This document shows positions 1 to 8,867 of a stretch of DNA of 64,000 nucleotides, piece by piece; within the stretch, counting starts at the first letter, position 1, and every line of letters begins with the position of its first letter. The notes beneath the pieces were generated by a model. It searched no databases and was not told the origin of the DNA. It saw only the letters and a list, made by a program, of their open reading frames with translations. The stretch comes from Saccharomonospora marina XMU15 (GTDB taxonomy: Bacteria > Actinomycetota > Actinomycetes > Mycobacteriales > Pseudonocardiaceae). The position numbers and the translations under genes are program-made. The stretch spans positions 5,623,179 through 5,687,178 of the forward strand of contig NZ_CM001439.1 in assembly GCF_000244955.1 (NCBI RefSeq). Direction: 5' to 3'.

Positions 1-881
1 CGGGCGTACTCGTCTTCGGGGTCGACGACGAACGCCTGCACCCCCTGCGCGGCCGCCCCGTCGTCGGTGCTTTCGGGGTTGCGGTAGAGGCTGCGCAGCG
101 TTTCGAGCTTGACGAGGTAACTCTTGCCCGCGCCGCTTCGGCCCAGGACGACGGAGTTGTAGTTGTCGCAGGCGAACCGGTCCCAGTGCACCAGCCCGGC
201 AGAGCCGATGTTGTAGCCGTAGAGCACGCCGCTGGGGGAGGCGGTGGTCGGGTCCGTGGGCGGCAGATCCGGTGAGGTGAACGGATACGCGGCCGAGGCG
301 GCCGCGGTGTCGAACGTCCTTTTCAGACCAAGCGGGTCCAGCCCGAGCGGCAGCGTGGATACCCACCCCTGCAACGCCCGGTAGGTGGCGGGTTTGGCGT
401 CCAGCAGCAGCGACGCGCACAGCGACCGCAGTGCCGAGACTTCCTCGGCGAGTGTGGCTTCGTCGGGGGCGTGGACGGTGAGGTAGAGGCCGCAGCGGAA
501 CAGGCGCCCGTCGCCGCGGGCGATGCGGTGGGAGAGTTCGGCGGCGTCCTCGGCCGCGGCGTCCAGGTCTGGGTCGTCGAGCCGGTCATGCCGAGCGTTG
601 TGCCGACGGGAGGACTCCAGCTTCGCGCGTTGCTTGCGCAGCCCACTGGCGGCGGTGGCCGGATCAAGGGGCTGGACATGCACCGACACGTCCAGCCGCG
701 CGGGGTAGGTCAGCAGCGGGGCGAGCCAACCGGGATAGACCTCCTGCGGATAGCCGGTGACCCCGAAGCTGGCGACGAACTCGTTGCCGACCTCCAAGTG
801 CCGGGCGGCCACCGACAACGAGTCGGGGGTGAATGCCTCCGCCGACCCCGAGCGGGGCGCGGTGTGTCGGGTGCGTGCCAT
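1..881 (-). CDS. VirB4/TraC-like conjugal transfer ATPase (3' end off the window)
   Basis: Only the first 293 or so residues are present; the gene runs off the left edge. The ATG at 879-881 lies 7 bases after the stop of the upstream gene, behind a GAAAGGT ribosome site. The product would be the cytoplasmic ATPase that powers assembly of the conjugation channel and pilus. The N-terminal part is the non-catalytic VirB4/SCO6880-like domain. A Walker A motif, GRSGAGKSY, follows near residue 245, and a PEDEYA stretch comes at the truncated end. Walker B would be outside the window. The order pilin, TrbL, PrgI, VirB4 is the usual one in Gram-positive T4SS elements. Confidence 0.85.
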   Translation of the reverse strand, partial: MARTRHTAPRSGSAEAFTPDSLSVAARHLEVGNEFVASFGVTGYPQEVYPGWLAPLLTYPARLDVSVHVQPLDPATAASGLRKQRAKLESSRRHNARHDRLDDPDLDAAAEDAAELSHRIARGDGRLFRCGLYLTVHAPDEATLAEEVSALRSLCASLLLDAKPATYRALQGWVSTLPLGLDPLGLKRTFDTAAASAAYPFTSPDLPPTDPTTASPSGVLYGYNIGSAGLVHWDRFACDNYNSVVLGRSGAGKSYLVKLETLRSLYRNPESTDDGAAAQGVQAFVVDPEDEYA

Positions 882-888
882 GAGGTGT

Positions 889-2103
889 CTACCTTTCGAT
901 CTCGTCGTCGTAGTCCCAGTCCTCGTCCTCGTCCAGCCACGGCCCGGACTGCGGCCGGCTGGGTCGCGGCGTTTGCGCGGACGGCCGCGTCGTCTCCGGG
1001 CGGGCCGCGTAAGAAGCCGTTTCGAGGTCTGGATCGGTGGCGTCCTCGTCGTCGCCGTAGAGGTCGGTGAAGGTGGCGGTGGCGGTGACGACCTCCTCGG
1101 CGGCGGCCAGCCCCGCCGAGGGCGGCAGGAAGGTGTCGGGGTTGCAGGCTGAGGCCAAGACACCGGTCGCGGCGGCAGCATCCAGCGGGGTGAGCACGAT
1201 CCCGGCCGGGGCGAGCAGCTCGGCGGCCTCACCGAGGCGGCGCACCAGCCGTTGCTCGGCCGCCTGCCGCGCCCCATCGTCCACCGAGCGCTCGGCGCCC
1301 CGCCGCCGCCAGGGCAGCACGCTCGACGTGGCAGGTGCCGTGCCGGGGCGCATCGGCTCGCGCAGCACGAGCAGCACCTGGCGGCGCAGCAGGTCGGCTT
1401 GGGCGTTGAGGTCGGCGAGGTGGTCCGCGTGGTCCCGCGCGGCGGCTTCCAGCGCTGGGTGCGCGAGCCCTCCCGCGCGAGCACGCAGCGCGGCGATCTG
1501 GGGCCTGAGGTCGAGCCGTTCGGCCCGCACCAGGAATTGCACCGGAGCGGTCAAACTGTGCAGATAGCGGGCGAACGATGCGACCAGCGCCTCCTGCTCG
1601 CCCGGTGTGCGCAGCGAGAAGTTCACCGTCGAGCAGACCGCGATCACGGCGAGCCCGTCCCGACCGAGGTCGACGATCCCGGCGTGCGCGCCGGTGTCGC
1701 TGACACCACGGGCCGGCAGTTCCAACGGTGCCGGGGACACCGGCTCGGCACCGGCCGAGCGCGCCTGGGTTGCCCGAGCTGTCAGCCAGGCCGGGGCCGC
1801 GCGCACACCGTCGGGCGCGGCGACCCGGTGCCGCGGGGACAGGTGCTGGCGGATCGCGGCAAGCGCGAGCCTGTCCAGCGGGATTCCGTGGCGCTGTCCC
1901 AGGGCCAGCACCGTGACCGCGAGCCCGACCGGCACCGCCACGATCAAAAACACCGGCAGCGGCACCAGCGTGCGGGTCAGCGAGTACAGGCCATACAGCA
2001 GCGACCCGGCCGCGCCAAGGATCGCCAGCTGCCGGGTGGTCAGCGGCCCCAGCACCCGGTCCGGGCGATCGACATCGGCCGGGACGCGCACAGGACTGGT
2101 CAT
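889..2103 (-). CDS. PrgI family / SCO6880-like T4SS membrane protein
   Basis: A 404-residue protein starting at the ATG at 2101-2103. A longer open frame upstream overlaps the TrbL-like gene and is not used. The N-terminus (VPADVDRPDRVLGPLTTRQ) followed by two hydrophobic segments near residues 24-42 and 47-66 is the PrgI family signature, a VirB3-like small membrane component of conjugation systems. The remaining 330 residues form a large cytoplasmic part ending in a very acidic tail. The stop lies 7 bases before the VirB4-like ATPase, so the two are co-transcribed and probably form one complex. Family assignment is from sequence pattern; the precise role of the long C-terminal part is unknown. 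Confidence 0.75.
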   Translation of the reverse strand: MTSPVRVPADVDRPDRVLGPLTTRQLAILGAAGSLLYGLYSLTRTLVPLPVFLIVAVPVGLAVTVLALGQRHGIPLDRLALAAIRQHLSPRHRVAAPDGVRAAPAWLTARATQARSAGAEPVSPAPLELPARGVSDTGAHAGIVDLGRDGLAVIAVCSTVNFSLRTPGEQEALVASFARYLHSLTAPVQFLVRAERLDLRPQIAALRARAGGLAHPALEAAARDHADHLADLNAQADLLRRQVLLVLREPMRPGTAPATSSVLPWRRRGAERSVDDGARQAAEQRLVRRLGEAAELLAPAGIVLTPLDAAAATGVLASACNPDTFLPPSAGLAAAEEVVTATATFTDLYGDDEDATDPDLETASYAARPETTRPSAQTPRPSRPQSGPWLDEDEDWDYDDEIER

Positions 2104-2114
2104 CACCAAGCACC

Positions 2115-4445
2115 TCACTTCGTTGTCGGGCCCCGTCCTCCGGGCAGGTCCAGGGGCAGCGGCAGTTGCGTTCCGGTTCGCCGCTTCGCCGAGGCAGCCG
2201 CGCCCTCGCTGTCGGCCGGCGGGGGTGGCGGCTGGGGTTCGCGGCGCACCCCCAGGGGCAGCGGCCACTGGCCCGAGGCCAGCGGCCGGTTGCCGGTGTA
2301 GGCATCACGTACCGGGCGGCGCGGGGCGCGGGCGGCGCGGTTGATCCGGCCGGACGGGGTGATCAGTGCGGGCCCGCTCTGCCGCAGCGGGCCGGTCTGC
2401 GTGGGGTCGGCGAGGTCGTCGGCCACCGTCCGCCTCGGCGGGCGCGGTGGCGCGGGACGCAGGTGGATCGGCAGCATCCCGGTGTTCGGCGCGATCAGCG
2501 CCCGGGGCAGCTGCGCGGGCGGGCGGGCGTTGCGGTTGACCCGCCCATCCGCAGTCAACAGCCCGGGCTGCCGCCCCGGCGGCGGCATGGCGGGGTGTCG
2601 CCGCTCGGCCAGGTCGTCGGCCAGCGACCGGCGCCCAACCCGATCCGGCTCCCGGCGGGTGGTGATCGGCAACCCGAGCTGATCACCAGGCAACGCACCG
2701 GGCAGCGAAGCTGGAGGCAGCGCTCTCGGGTTCGCCGCCACCTTCCGCTGCTGCCCGGACCCGCTCGCGGTGAACAGCGACAGCTGCCCAGGGCCGGGCC
2801 CGCGGTCCGCGACGCTCCCTGCGCCAGGCACCTCTCCCACGCGTGTGGACGCACGCGGCGAAGGCCGCCGGCGGCCTACCCGCATCGGCAGCATGAGCTG
2901 GCCCGACCGGGTCGACGGGGGATCCGCCGACACCCCACCACCGCCCCGTAGGCGGGGCCCGCCGCCCTTGCCGCCGTTGCCACCGAACAGGGAACCGGCG
3001 CCGCCGAGCAGGCCCATCGTCTTGTAGACGATCACGCCGCGCACGAGCGACCCGAGCAGGGAGCGTCGCCCGCTACTCATCGGTCGCACACACCAGAACG
3101 GGATCTTGATCAGCACCCACATCAGCGCCAGGCACAACAGCAGATTGATCAACCCGGACACGTTCGGGCCGAACACCGTGAACCCGCCGGGCGCGAAAAA
3201 CACCCGCAACGCCACGACCATCGCCAGCGACTGCCCGACCTGGATCGCCAGCACCCCGCCGAAGGCTTTCCACCACGCCTGCGCGATGCCCTCGGTCTGC
3301 GGCAAGGCATGCCACATCAGCACGATCGGGGCAGCCGCGATCAGCAGGATCGTCAGCATCACCCGCACGATGAACGTCAGCAGCAAGACGACGACCATGA
3401 CCGCGAGCGCCAGGCCAAGGAACACCAGCCACAACCCGCCGCCGCTGAGCGCGGCCAGAACCATGTCGGTCAGCGCCCTGCCCGCGGCCCGGGGGTTGAG
3501 ACCCTCACCGATCACCGCCCGGGCGAGCGCATTGGCGATCTGGATCGCCTTCGTCGCCAGAAACAACGACAACGTTCCGGCGAGGAACCCCACGACGACC
3601 CGGGGCGCGATCTCCTTAACGGAGTAGCGAGTCTGCAGGGTCTCATAGCCCATCACGACCATTCCGGCGAGCACGACGAGGATCACGTAGGTCGCGAGCA
3701 GGATCTGCCACGACTGAGTCCACAACTGCCCCACGCTGGGCAGCGCACTCGGCTCCGGCGTGGTCAGCAGGGTCTTGCCCAACAACTCCAGCAGCGGATT
3801 CAGCGCGTCGGTGACCACGCCCCGGAAGAAGCTGTCGATGCCTTCGCTGATGCAGGCGACCGGATCGGTGATGCCGCACTCCTGCCCCTGACCCCCATCA
3901 CCCGAACCGGGTGCCTGGGGCTGGCTCGGGCCAGCGGGGCCGATCGGTATCGGCTGCGGAATGCAATTCGGCCCCTCACACGGCGCGGGCGCCGACAGGG
4001 TCGATGCGGAAGCGCCACCCAACCCCCCGCACTCGGGCAGCAACGCCCCCGGGAAACACGGGACAGGCGTGGGCAGACCGGTGATCGGCGGCAGCACCGA
4101 CGTCGGTGACGGATCGCTCGAAGACCGCGACGCGCGACCCCGGTCGGAACTCGTGCAGACCGGGTCCATCGAGTCCGGACCACACGCCGGATCGTCCACC
4201 GACGGCAGCGGCAACGGAGGCGGTTGCGCCGCAGCCGACGGTACTGCCGCGGCTGCGGGCTGGGGTGCCTGCCCGGTCGCGGCCGACGCGGTGAGGACAA
4301 CCCCAGCCGCCGCGACGAGCAACGGCGCCAGCACCCCGACCGCGCGGACCCAACCCCGCCTCGCCCTGCCGGTGGGCGGAGCGGACATCAGCCGCACGGG
4401 CGGGACCGGCGGCCGTGCTAAAGATGTTCGGCATGGTGCGGCCAC
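2115..4445 (-). CDS. TrbL/VirB6-like polytopic T4SS protein
   Basis: About 776 residues from a GTG at 4445; an ATG at 4388 (MSAPPTGRARRG) is an alternative start. It begins with a signal-like hydrophobic segment (VLAPLLVAAAGVVLTASA), then a Pro/Ser-rich extracellular region. Five or more membrane segments follow around residues 240-470 (for example ATYVILVVLAGMVVMGYE and LLLCLALMWVLIKIPFW). It ends with a 300-residue Arg/Pro-rich cytoplasmic tail. This is the layout of TrbL/VirB6-type inner-membrane channel proteins of Gram-positive conjugation systems. The stop lies 11 bases before the PrgI-like gene. The long basic tail is unusual and could contact DNA or the ATPases; that is inference. Confidence 0.7.
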   Translation of the reverse strand: MAAPCRTSLARPPVPPVRLMSAPPTGRARRGWVRAVGVLAPLLVAAAGVVLTASAATGQAPQPAAAAVPSAAAQPPPLPLPSVDDPACGPDSMDPVCTSSDRGRASRSSSDPSPTSVLPPITGLPTPVPCFPGALLPECGGLGGASASTLSAPAPCEGPNCIPQPIPIGPAGPSQPQAPGSGDGGQGQECGITDPVACISEGIDSFFRGVVTDALNPLLELLGKTLLTTPEPSALPSVGQLWTQSWQILLATYVILVVLAGMVVMGYETLQTRYSVKEIAPRVVVGFLAGTLSLFLATKAIQIANALARAVIGEGLNPRAAGRALTDMVLAALSGGGLWLVFLGLALAVMVVVLLLTFIVRVMLTILLIAAAPIVLMWHALPQTEGIAQAWWKAFGGVLAIQVGQSLAMVVALRVFFAPGGFTVFGPNVSGLINLLLCLALMWVLIKIPFWCVRPMSSGRRSLLGSLVRGVIVYKTMGLLGGAGSLFGGNGGKGGGPRLRGGGGVSADPPSTRSGQLMLPMRVGRRRPSPRASTRVGEVPGAGSVADRGPGPGQLSLFTASGSGQQRKVAANPRALPPASLPGALPGDQLGLPITTRREPDRVGRRSLADDLAERRHPAMPPPGRQPGLLTADGRVNRNARPPAQLPRALIAPNTGMLPIHLRPAPPRPPRRTVADDLADPTQTGPLRQSGPALITPSGRINRAARAPRRPVRDAYTGNRPLASGQWPLPLGVRREPQPPPPPADSEGAAASAKRRTGTQLPLPLDLPGGRGPTTK

Positions 4446-4448
4446 GGC

Positions 4449-4901
4449 TCACACCCCACCCACGATGCCCTTGAGGATCTCGACCACCAGCGGGGCAAGA
4501 GCAGCCAAGCCGAACCCAACAGCAGCGGCCTTCAACGCGCCCTTGGCCTTCTCGACCTCCCCCGGATCACCCGAAGCCATCAAGTAGCGCAATCCGCCAA
4601 TGGTCAAGAACACCACGGCGACCCCAGCGAGGATCCCCATAATCCAAGAGCGAATGTTGTTCAAAACCTCATCAACGGTGCGGGCGAGCGCGACGACCTG
4701 CACCGCTTCCGCCCGCGCGACCGAGGACGACAACAGCACACCGCTGACGGTCAGCCAGCCGAGGACCAGCACGACACGGTGGCCGTGTCGACCGCGTCGT
4801 GGCCGCGTGACAGCGGGCGCGACCGAGCTGGAACATCTGGACGCTGTCCGTCGTGTCGGTGGGCAGTAATGACGGCAGCGGCGGGATGGTGTCAGTCGCA
4901 T
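4449..4901 (-). CDS. TrbC/VirB2-like conjugative pilin
   Basis: A 150-residue protein with a basic N-terminus and a signal-type segment (VVLVLGWLTVSGVLLSSSVARAEA). Two membrane helices follow, separated by a short charged loop (ASGDPGEVEKAKGALKAAA). This two-helix hairpin after a signal peptide is the TrbC/VirB2 major pilin pattern, and Gram-positive elements usually carry it directly upstream of TrbL, as here. The start at 4901 overlaps the end of the upstream gene by 10 bases, with GAGAGG as ribosome site. The stop is 3 bases from the first possible TrbL start, so translation is probably coupled. Confidence 0.7.
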   Translation of the reverse strand: MRLTPSRRCRHYCPPTRRTASRCSSSVAPAVTRPRRGRHGHRVVLVLGWLTVSGVLLSSSVARAEAVQVVALARTVDEVLNNIRSWIMGILAGVAVVFLTIGGLRYLMASGDPGEVEKAKGALKAAAVGFGLAALAPLVVEILKGIVGGV

Positions 4902-5953
4902 GAGCGGACCTCTCGACTGGTGGGCGTGGCCGGTCCGGGCCGGGTGCGGTGGGCGCGGGAACGGCGTTCGACGGGCAGGCGGGTCCCGCGCGAGGCAATG
5001 CGGGATTTGGGGCTGCTTTGCGACACGGTTGGACTGACTTTTTCTTCCGATGCCGCTCCCACCCTGGTCACGTTTCGTAACCTTGTGCGCCGAGTGCTGG
5101 TGGTCTGCTCGACCTGGCGCGGTTGAACTGGTGCAAGCGAGTCCGACTGTTCGGCTGACGGATCCGCAGAGACGTCCGCAGCGTCCCCTGCGAGGTAGGC
5201 GGCGAGGCGAGGCTCAGCGCGCTCACGGATCTTCGCGGTCGCCTTGTACGACATGCCCCTCGCGTATGCGGCCTCGGCCAGCGGAGTCCCACCGACGCGG
5301 GTCTCGGAAATGAGGCCCGCTTCGTCGGCGGTTATCGCGCCGGCGCGCACCGCTGCGGCGAGCACTAGGTCTGGGTGACCTTCCGGGCGTGGTGGCGGGG
5401 CAGAATTGAACACCAGGTTGCCGGCCGGGATCGGGCCGCCTACTGCTTCGTGCAGCGCCAGCCGCCCCTCCCGGTAGGCCGCGTAGTACAGCCGCGCAAG
5501 GATCGCTGGCCGGACCAGATCGACCTCGTGCAGCGCGTGTAGGAAGCCCGTCAGCACGGCAGCGTTGAGGTCATGGGTGTCGCCGGTGAACCGGCGGGTC
5601 ACGATCGCCGCAACCCGTAGCAGCACCGGTAGCGCCAGGCCGACACACGCCACAGTCCAGGCACCACCGTCTGCACGGGCGCGGGTGATCAGATGTGCCC
5701 ACGCCGTGTCCCGCGTGACCTGAGTGCAGTCCTTCGCAAGCAGCAACGTGCCGAGCTCGTCCAGCGGCACCGGACGCGGGGGCAACCCCGGTATCTCGCG
5801 GCCGTCGATGCTGACCGGATCCGGCCCGGTCACCAGCCACGCGAAGCTCGACCGTGCCATCGCGAACACGTCGGAGTCTTTGACGAAAGCAGGATTGTCG
5901 CGCAGGTAGAAGCCGTGTTCGTGAACCTCATTTTCACGCGAAGACAAATCCAT
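4892..5953 (-). CDS. Unknown element-borne protein, possible sigma-like or HTH regulator
   Basis: A 353-residue protein starting at the ATG at 5951-5953, behind AGGGAG. No family is recognised with confidence. The central part is helical and resembles sigma-like regulators of actinobacterial conjugative elements (HALHEVDLVRPAILARLYYA). Around residues 215-265 there is a helix-turn-helix-like stretch (ADEAGLISETRVGGTPLAEA then AYARGMSYKATAKIRERAEP). The last 80 residues are low-complexity, basic and Ser/Arg-rich. It is the first gene of the minus-strand conjugation operon, and a cluster of short repeats lies just upstream, so control of transfer genes is a reasonable guess. It could equally be a structural accessory protein. 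Confidence 0.45.
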   Translation of the reverse strand: MDLSSRENEVHEHGFYLRDNPAFVKDSDVFAMARSSFAWLVTGPDPVSIDGREIPGLPPRPVPLDELGTLLLAKDCTQVTRDTAWAHLITRARADGGAWTVACVGLALPVLLRVAAIVTRRFTGDTHDLNAAVLTGFLHALHEVDLVRPAILARLYYAAYREGRLALHEAVGGPIPAGNLVFNSAPPPRPEGHPDLVLAAAVRAGAITADEAGLISETRVGGTPLAEAAYARGMSYKATAKIRERAEPRLAAYLAGDAADVSADPSAEQSDSLAPVQPRQVEQTTSTRRTRLRNVTRVGAASEEKVSPTVSQSSPKSRIASRGTRLPVERRSRAHRTRPGPATPTSREVRSCD

Positions 5954-6004
5954 GACAGCTCCCTGAGAGATCGGACAATCAAGTGAGCTGCCAGCAAGCC
6001 ACCG

Positions 6005-6174
6005 AAGGCGCCTCAAGACCGAAACAAAGACGCCTCGACACCGTTTCCGAATTACATCAAAGGCGCCTCAAACCATCAGCCTTCCGATCAAGGAAGGAGC
6101 GGATGCCCACAACGCCGCTGATCTCCGAGGCACTCAGAACATGGCAGTGAGCTGGCACGACGTTCCTTGAGGCG
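6005..6174. repeat. Cluster of short GGCGCCTCAA repeats in a divergent promoter region
   Basis: AAGGCGCCTCAA occurs at 6005-6016 and 6060-6071. A variant, AAGACGCCTCGA, is at 6027-6038, and the inverted half TTGAGGCG is at 6167-6174. They sit in the roughly 460-base region between the leftward conjugation operon (start 5953) and the rightward modification genes (start 6413). That position fits an operator for a transfer regulator, or an iteron or oriT-type site. No gene was recognised in this stretch; the open frames across it look like chance. Confidence 0.45.
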
Positions 6175-6412
6175 GTATCGCCGCGCGGTGGCGTCGTCGA
6201 GGACGGGAACCGATTCAGGCTAGTCGAGACGTTCTGCGACCGAAGAACAAAGGCCGCGTCTCCACTGAACTCGAAAGCCTTTATCGAAAAAAGGTCTTGT
6301 AAATCTCTTGGCGGGAACGTGTCGCAAATCGAGGGTTGTCCCGGTATTGCTCCACGACAGCACATACCAAGCCGTGCGCAACCCGGCTGTTCTCGTCCGA
6401 GGAGGACCTCTC

Positions 6413-7501
6413 ATGGCCCACCGCCCGCAGTCCCCGGATGGCCGTCCCGGTCGCCGCGGAGGCTCGGCTCGTCCGCCGCGCACCCGGCGCGGAGGCGACC
6501 GCGCACCCTATCCCGGAGCGCAAGCGCGAACCACCGGTGAAGGTGCCAGCGAGACCTCCGCGAACTTGCGTCCCGGGGACAAGTCGAGACCATCGCGTCG
6601 GCGCACAGCAACCGCATCCTCAGCACCGACTCCTGTCACAGTGTGGACGTGCGGACCGGACCCGATCGACTCACATGCGGCATGGCCGACACCGATCGTG
6701 GAAACCATTACGGCGGCATTCACCACACCCGGCGCCCACGTGGTCCTCGTCGATCTCAGCACTACGTGGGCTACGGTCCGAACCCCCGGCGCCGATGGTG
6801 CTACGGCGCCAAGCGAGTCGGCGTTGATGGCGGCACACGAGGCGGTGCGCGCGCTCGACCGCACCGCCGACACGCTCACCTTTGGCACGTGCGCTGAGGT
6901 CCACACCCTGTCGTCGAAACCTTTCTGGGCAGGCATGGTTACCGACTCCGGCAACCCGCCCGCAGCCCTCACCGAGTCTTCTCCGACGCCGGTGCCCGCC
7001 GGTACTGTCAGCGGTTCAGGTGCGCCGGATACCAACGCCGCTGAGCGTGCGGATCTGGTGGTCGTGTCGTTGCCCGCCGACGCCGCCGAGACTGTTTCAC
7101 TAGACCGTCTCGCGCTGCTAGCGGCGGACCGGCTGCGGCAGGGCGGCATCTTCGCGGTGTACACACACAGTGACTGGAGCGAAGGCCGGTTGGTCGACCC
7201 AACTGGCGCGATCGTTGCCGCCTGCCAGCACGCGGACCTGCTCTACCTTCAGCACATCGTCACCCTGCACACCCCGATACGAGACGGTCGTCTGCACGCC
7301 ACGCCGAACGCGGCAGTAGCTGCCGACTACGACCGCACCTGCCATCGCGCGACCGCACGCGGACTGCCCACACCACACCTACGCGTGCATGGCGATGTCC
7401 TTGTCTTCGCGCAGCCTGTCGACTCCCGTACAGCGCCGCCCGGGACCGGTTCGGCCGTCGCAACGCACGAGCGCGCGCCCCGATCGCCAGGCAGCCGGTA
7501 A
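6413..7501 (+). CDS. Methyltransferase-like protein lacking catalytic motifs
   Basis: A 362-residue protein from the ATG at 6413, after GAGGA. The first 100 residues are Arg/Pro-rich and disordered. The remainder reads like a Rossmann-type methyltransferase: VTVWTCGPDP, then GAHVVLVDLS where the AdoMet loop would be, ADLVVVSLPAD at the place of a catalytic SPPY motif, and LRQGGIFAVYTHSDW like the end of such domains. Both the glycine-rich loop and the catalytic tetrapeptide are missing. It lies 65 bases upstream of a real SPPY methyltransferase on the same strand, so it may be a non-catalytic partner or specificity subunit. The fold assignment is inference. Confidence 0.45.
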   Translation: MAHRPQSPDGRPGRRGGSARPPRTRRGGDRAPYPGAQARTTGEGASETSANLRPGDKSRPSRRRTATASSAPTPVTVWTCGPDPIDSHAAWPTPIVETITAAFTTPGAHVVLVDLSTTWATVRTPGADGATAPSESALMAAHEAVRALDRTADTLTFGTCAEVHTLSSKPFWAGMVTDSGNPPAALTESSPTPVPAGTVSGSGAPDTNAAERADLVVVSLPADAAETVSLDRLALLAADRLRQGGIFAVYTHSDWSEGRLVDPTGAIVAACQHADLLYLQHIVTLHTPIRDGRLHATPNAAVAADYDRTCHRATARGLPTPHLRVHGDVLVFAQPVDSRTAPPGTGSAVATHERAPRSPGSR

Positions 7502-7566
7502 CCCCACAACTAACCCATTCACTTCAGCACTTGCCGGCCGCCCTGTACTCGAAAGGCGTCGTACTT

Positions 7567-8706
7567 ATGTCCCACCAGCACTTGCCGACCTCCACCAACA
7601 CCGCCGGTACCGGCAGTGTCGTCGAACACGGTGACGAACCAACCATGCCCATTGCCAGTGCACTCATAGACACACTGGACGCCGCTGCCGATCCCACCAC
7701 GGCAGCGGCCCAAACACCGACCGAAGGCGACCCGCCGGGCGCGACCGGTGCCACCGACACCTGCGAGCTGCCACTGTCGGTGTGGGCAACCGCGCAAGCC
7801 TCTCCGGCCGGGCAGCGCAAGGGCCGCTACGTGGCCGACTCGACCGCGCACCCGGCGAAGATGCTCCCCGCCGTTGCGGCGCACGCCATCCACCAGTACA
7901 CGCGTCCTGGAGAGCTGGTGTTCGACCCGATGGCAGGGTCAGGCACCACGCTGGTGGAGGCGATTGACGCCGGGCGCCGCGCGATCGGCGTCGAGTACGA
8001 ACCGCACTGGGTCGGCATCGCGCGCGCCAACCTTGATTTGGCCCGGCAACGAGGTCACGACCACGACGCGGAGGTTGTGCACGGCGACGCTCGCCAACTG
8101 CCATTCCTACTGCCCGAGAAGTACCGGGGACAGGTCGCGCTGGTGGTGACCTCTCCCCCGTACGGGCCGTCCACCCACGGGCAGGTCGTCACCGCCGCGA
8201 CCGACTCACCGGACGGGAAGGTACACAAGTTCCATCACCGCTACGGCTCCGCACTCGACCGGGGCAATCTGGCCAACGTCGGCCACCACCGACTCCTCGC
8301 TGGTTTCACCCGCATCCTCGCCGGCTGCGCGGCCGTACTGCGCCCGGGCGGGCACGTCGCGATCACCGTGCGACCGTGGCGCGAGCACTCCGAACTGATC
8401 GACCTGCCCTCGCAGATCGTCGCCTGCGCCCGGGCAGCCGGGCTGGTACCGGTCGAGCGTTGCGTGGCGCTACTGGCCCGGGTTGCCGACCGCCAGCTGG
8501 TTGCCCGCGGCAGCTTCTTCCAACGGGACTTCATCCGCAAACAGCGCGAGCAAGGATTGCCGCTTCACCTCATCGCGCACGAGGACGTGGTCGTGCTCCG
8601 CAAATCGCTTGTACCCCGCAGCGCCTCGGTCCTGACGTCACCGAATCACGGTCACGCCGCCTCGCGCGACGGTGAGCTCGAGCGTAGCGGACGGTGGCAG
8701 GAGTGA
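7567..8706 (+). CDS. DNA methyltransferase, SPPY type (N4-cytosine or N6-adenine)
   Basis: A 379-residue protein from the ATG at 7567. After a disordered N-terminus of about 80 residues comes HPAKMLPAVAAHAI (motif X-like), then the AdoMet-binding motif FDPMAGSGTT, VEYEPHWVGIARANL, and the catalytic motif TSPPYG. The order X, I, IV with no separate target domain in between is the small TRM11-like layout often seen on actinobacterial mobile elements. SPPY favours N4-cytosine methylation, but adenine methylation is possible. No partner restriction endonuclease is recognised nearby. It probably protects or marks the element's DNA. Confidence 0.8.
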   Translation: MSHQHLPTSTNTAGTGSVVEHGDEPTMPIASALIDTLDAAADPTTAAAQTPTEGDPPGATGATDTCELPLSVWATAQASPAGQRKGRYVADSTAHPAKMLPAVAAHAIHQYTRPGELVFDPMAGSGTTLVEAIDAGRRAIGVEYEPHWVGIARANLDLARQRGHDHDAEVVHGDARQLPFLLPEKYRGQVALVVTSPPYGPSTHGQVVTAATDSPDGKVHKFHHRYGSALDRGNLANVGHHRLLAGFTRILAGCAAVLRPGGHVAITVRPWREHSELIDLPSQIVACARAAGLVPVERCVALLARVADRQLVARGSFFQRDFIRKQREQGLPLHLIAHEDVVVLRKSLVPRSASVLTSPNHGHAASRDGELERSGRWQE

Positions 8707-8867
8707 GCACGCTCGTGCACTGCTGCAGCTGGGACGCCCGATACCGGCGTCCTGTCGCCGCCCGACACACCATCGCCTGCCACCGCTGCACACTGCCGAA
8801 CGCTGCCTCTGATCGACGGGCCGCAGGCACACGGGGTGCACCATGCCTGACCGTGTGCCGGCCGTAG
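8703..8867 (+). CDS. Small Cys/His-rich protein, 54 residues
   Basis: A GTG start at 8703 overlaps the stop of the methyltransferase gene in a GTGA arrangement typical of coupled translation. The reading frame encodes VHCCSWDARYRR, then IACHRCTL, and ends with a CLTVC segment. The CC and CHRC pairs suggest a zinc-ribbon fold. It overlaps the start of the next gene (8843) by 25 bases. Similar small Cys/His proteins are common between genes of actinobacterial elements, but no family can be named, and the frame could be fortuitous. Confidence 0.35.
   Translation: MSTLVHCCSWDARYRRPVAARHTIACHRCTLPNAASDRRAAGTRGAPCLTVCRP

Noticed and set aside
6057..6365. A 102-residue open frame in the divergent region of the element.
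   Set aside because: No ribosome site or recognised motif, and it runs through the repeat cluster.
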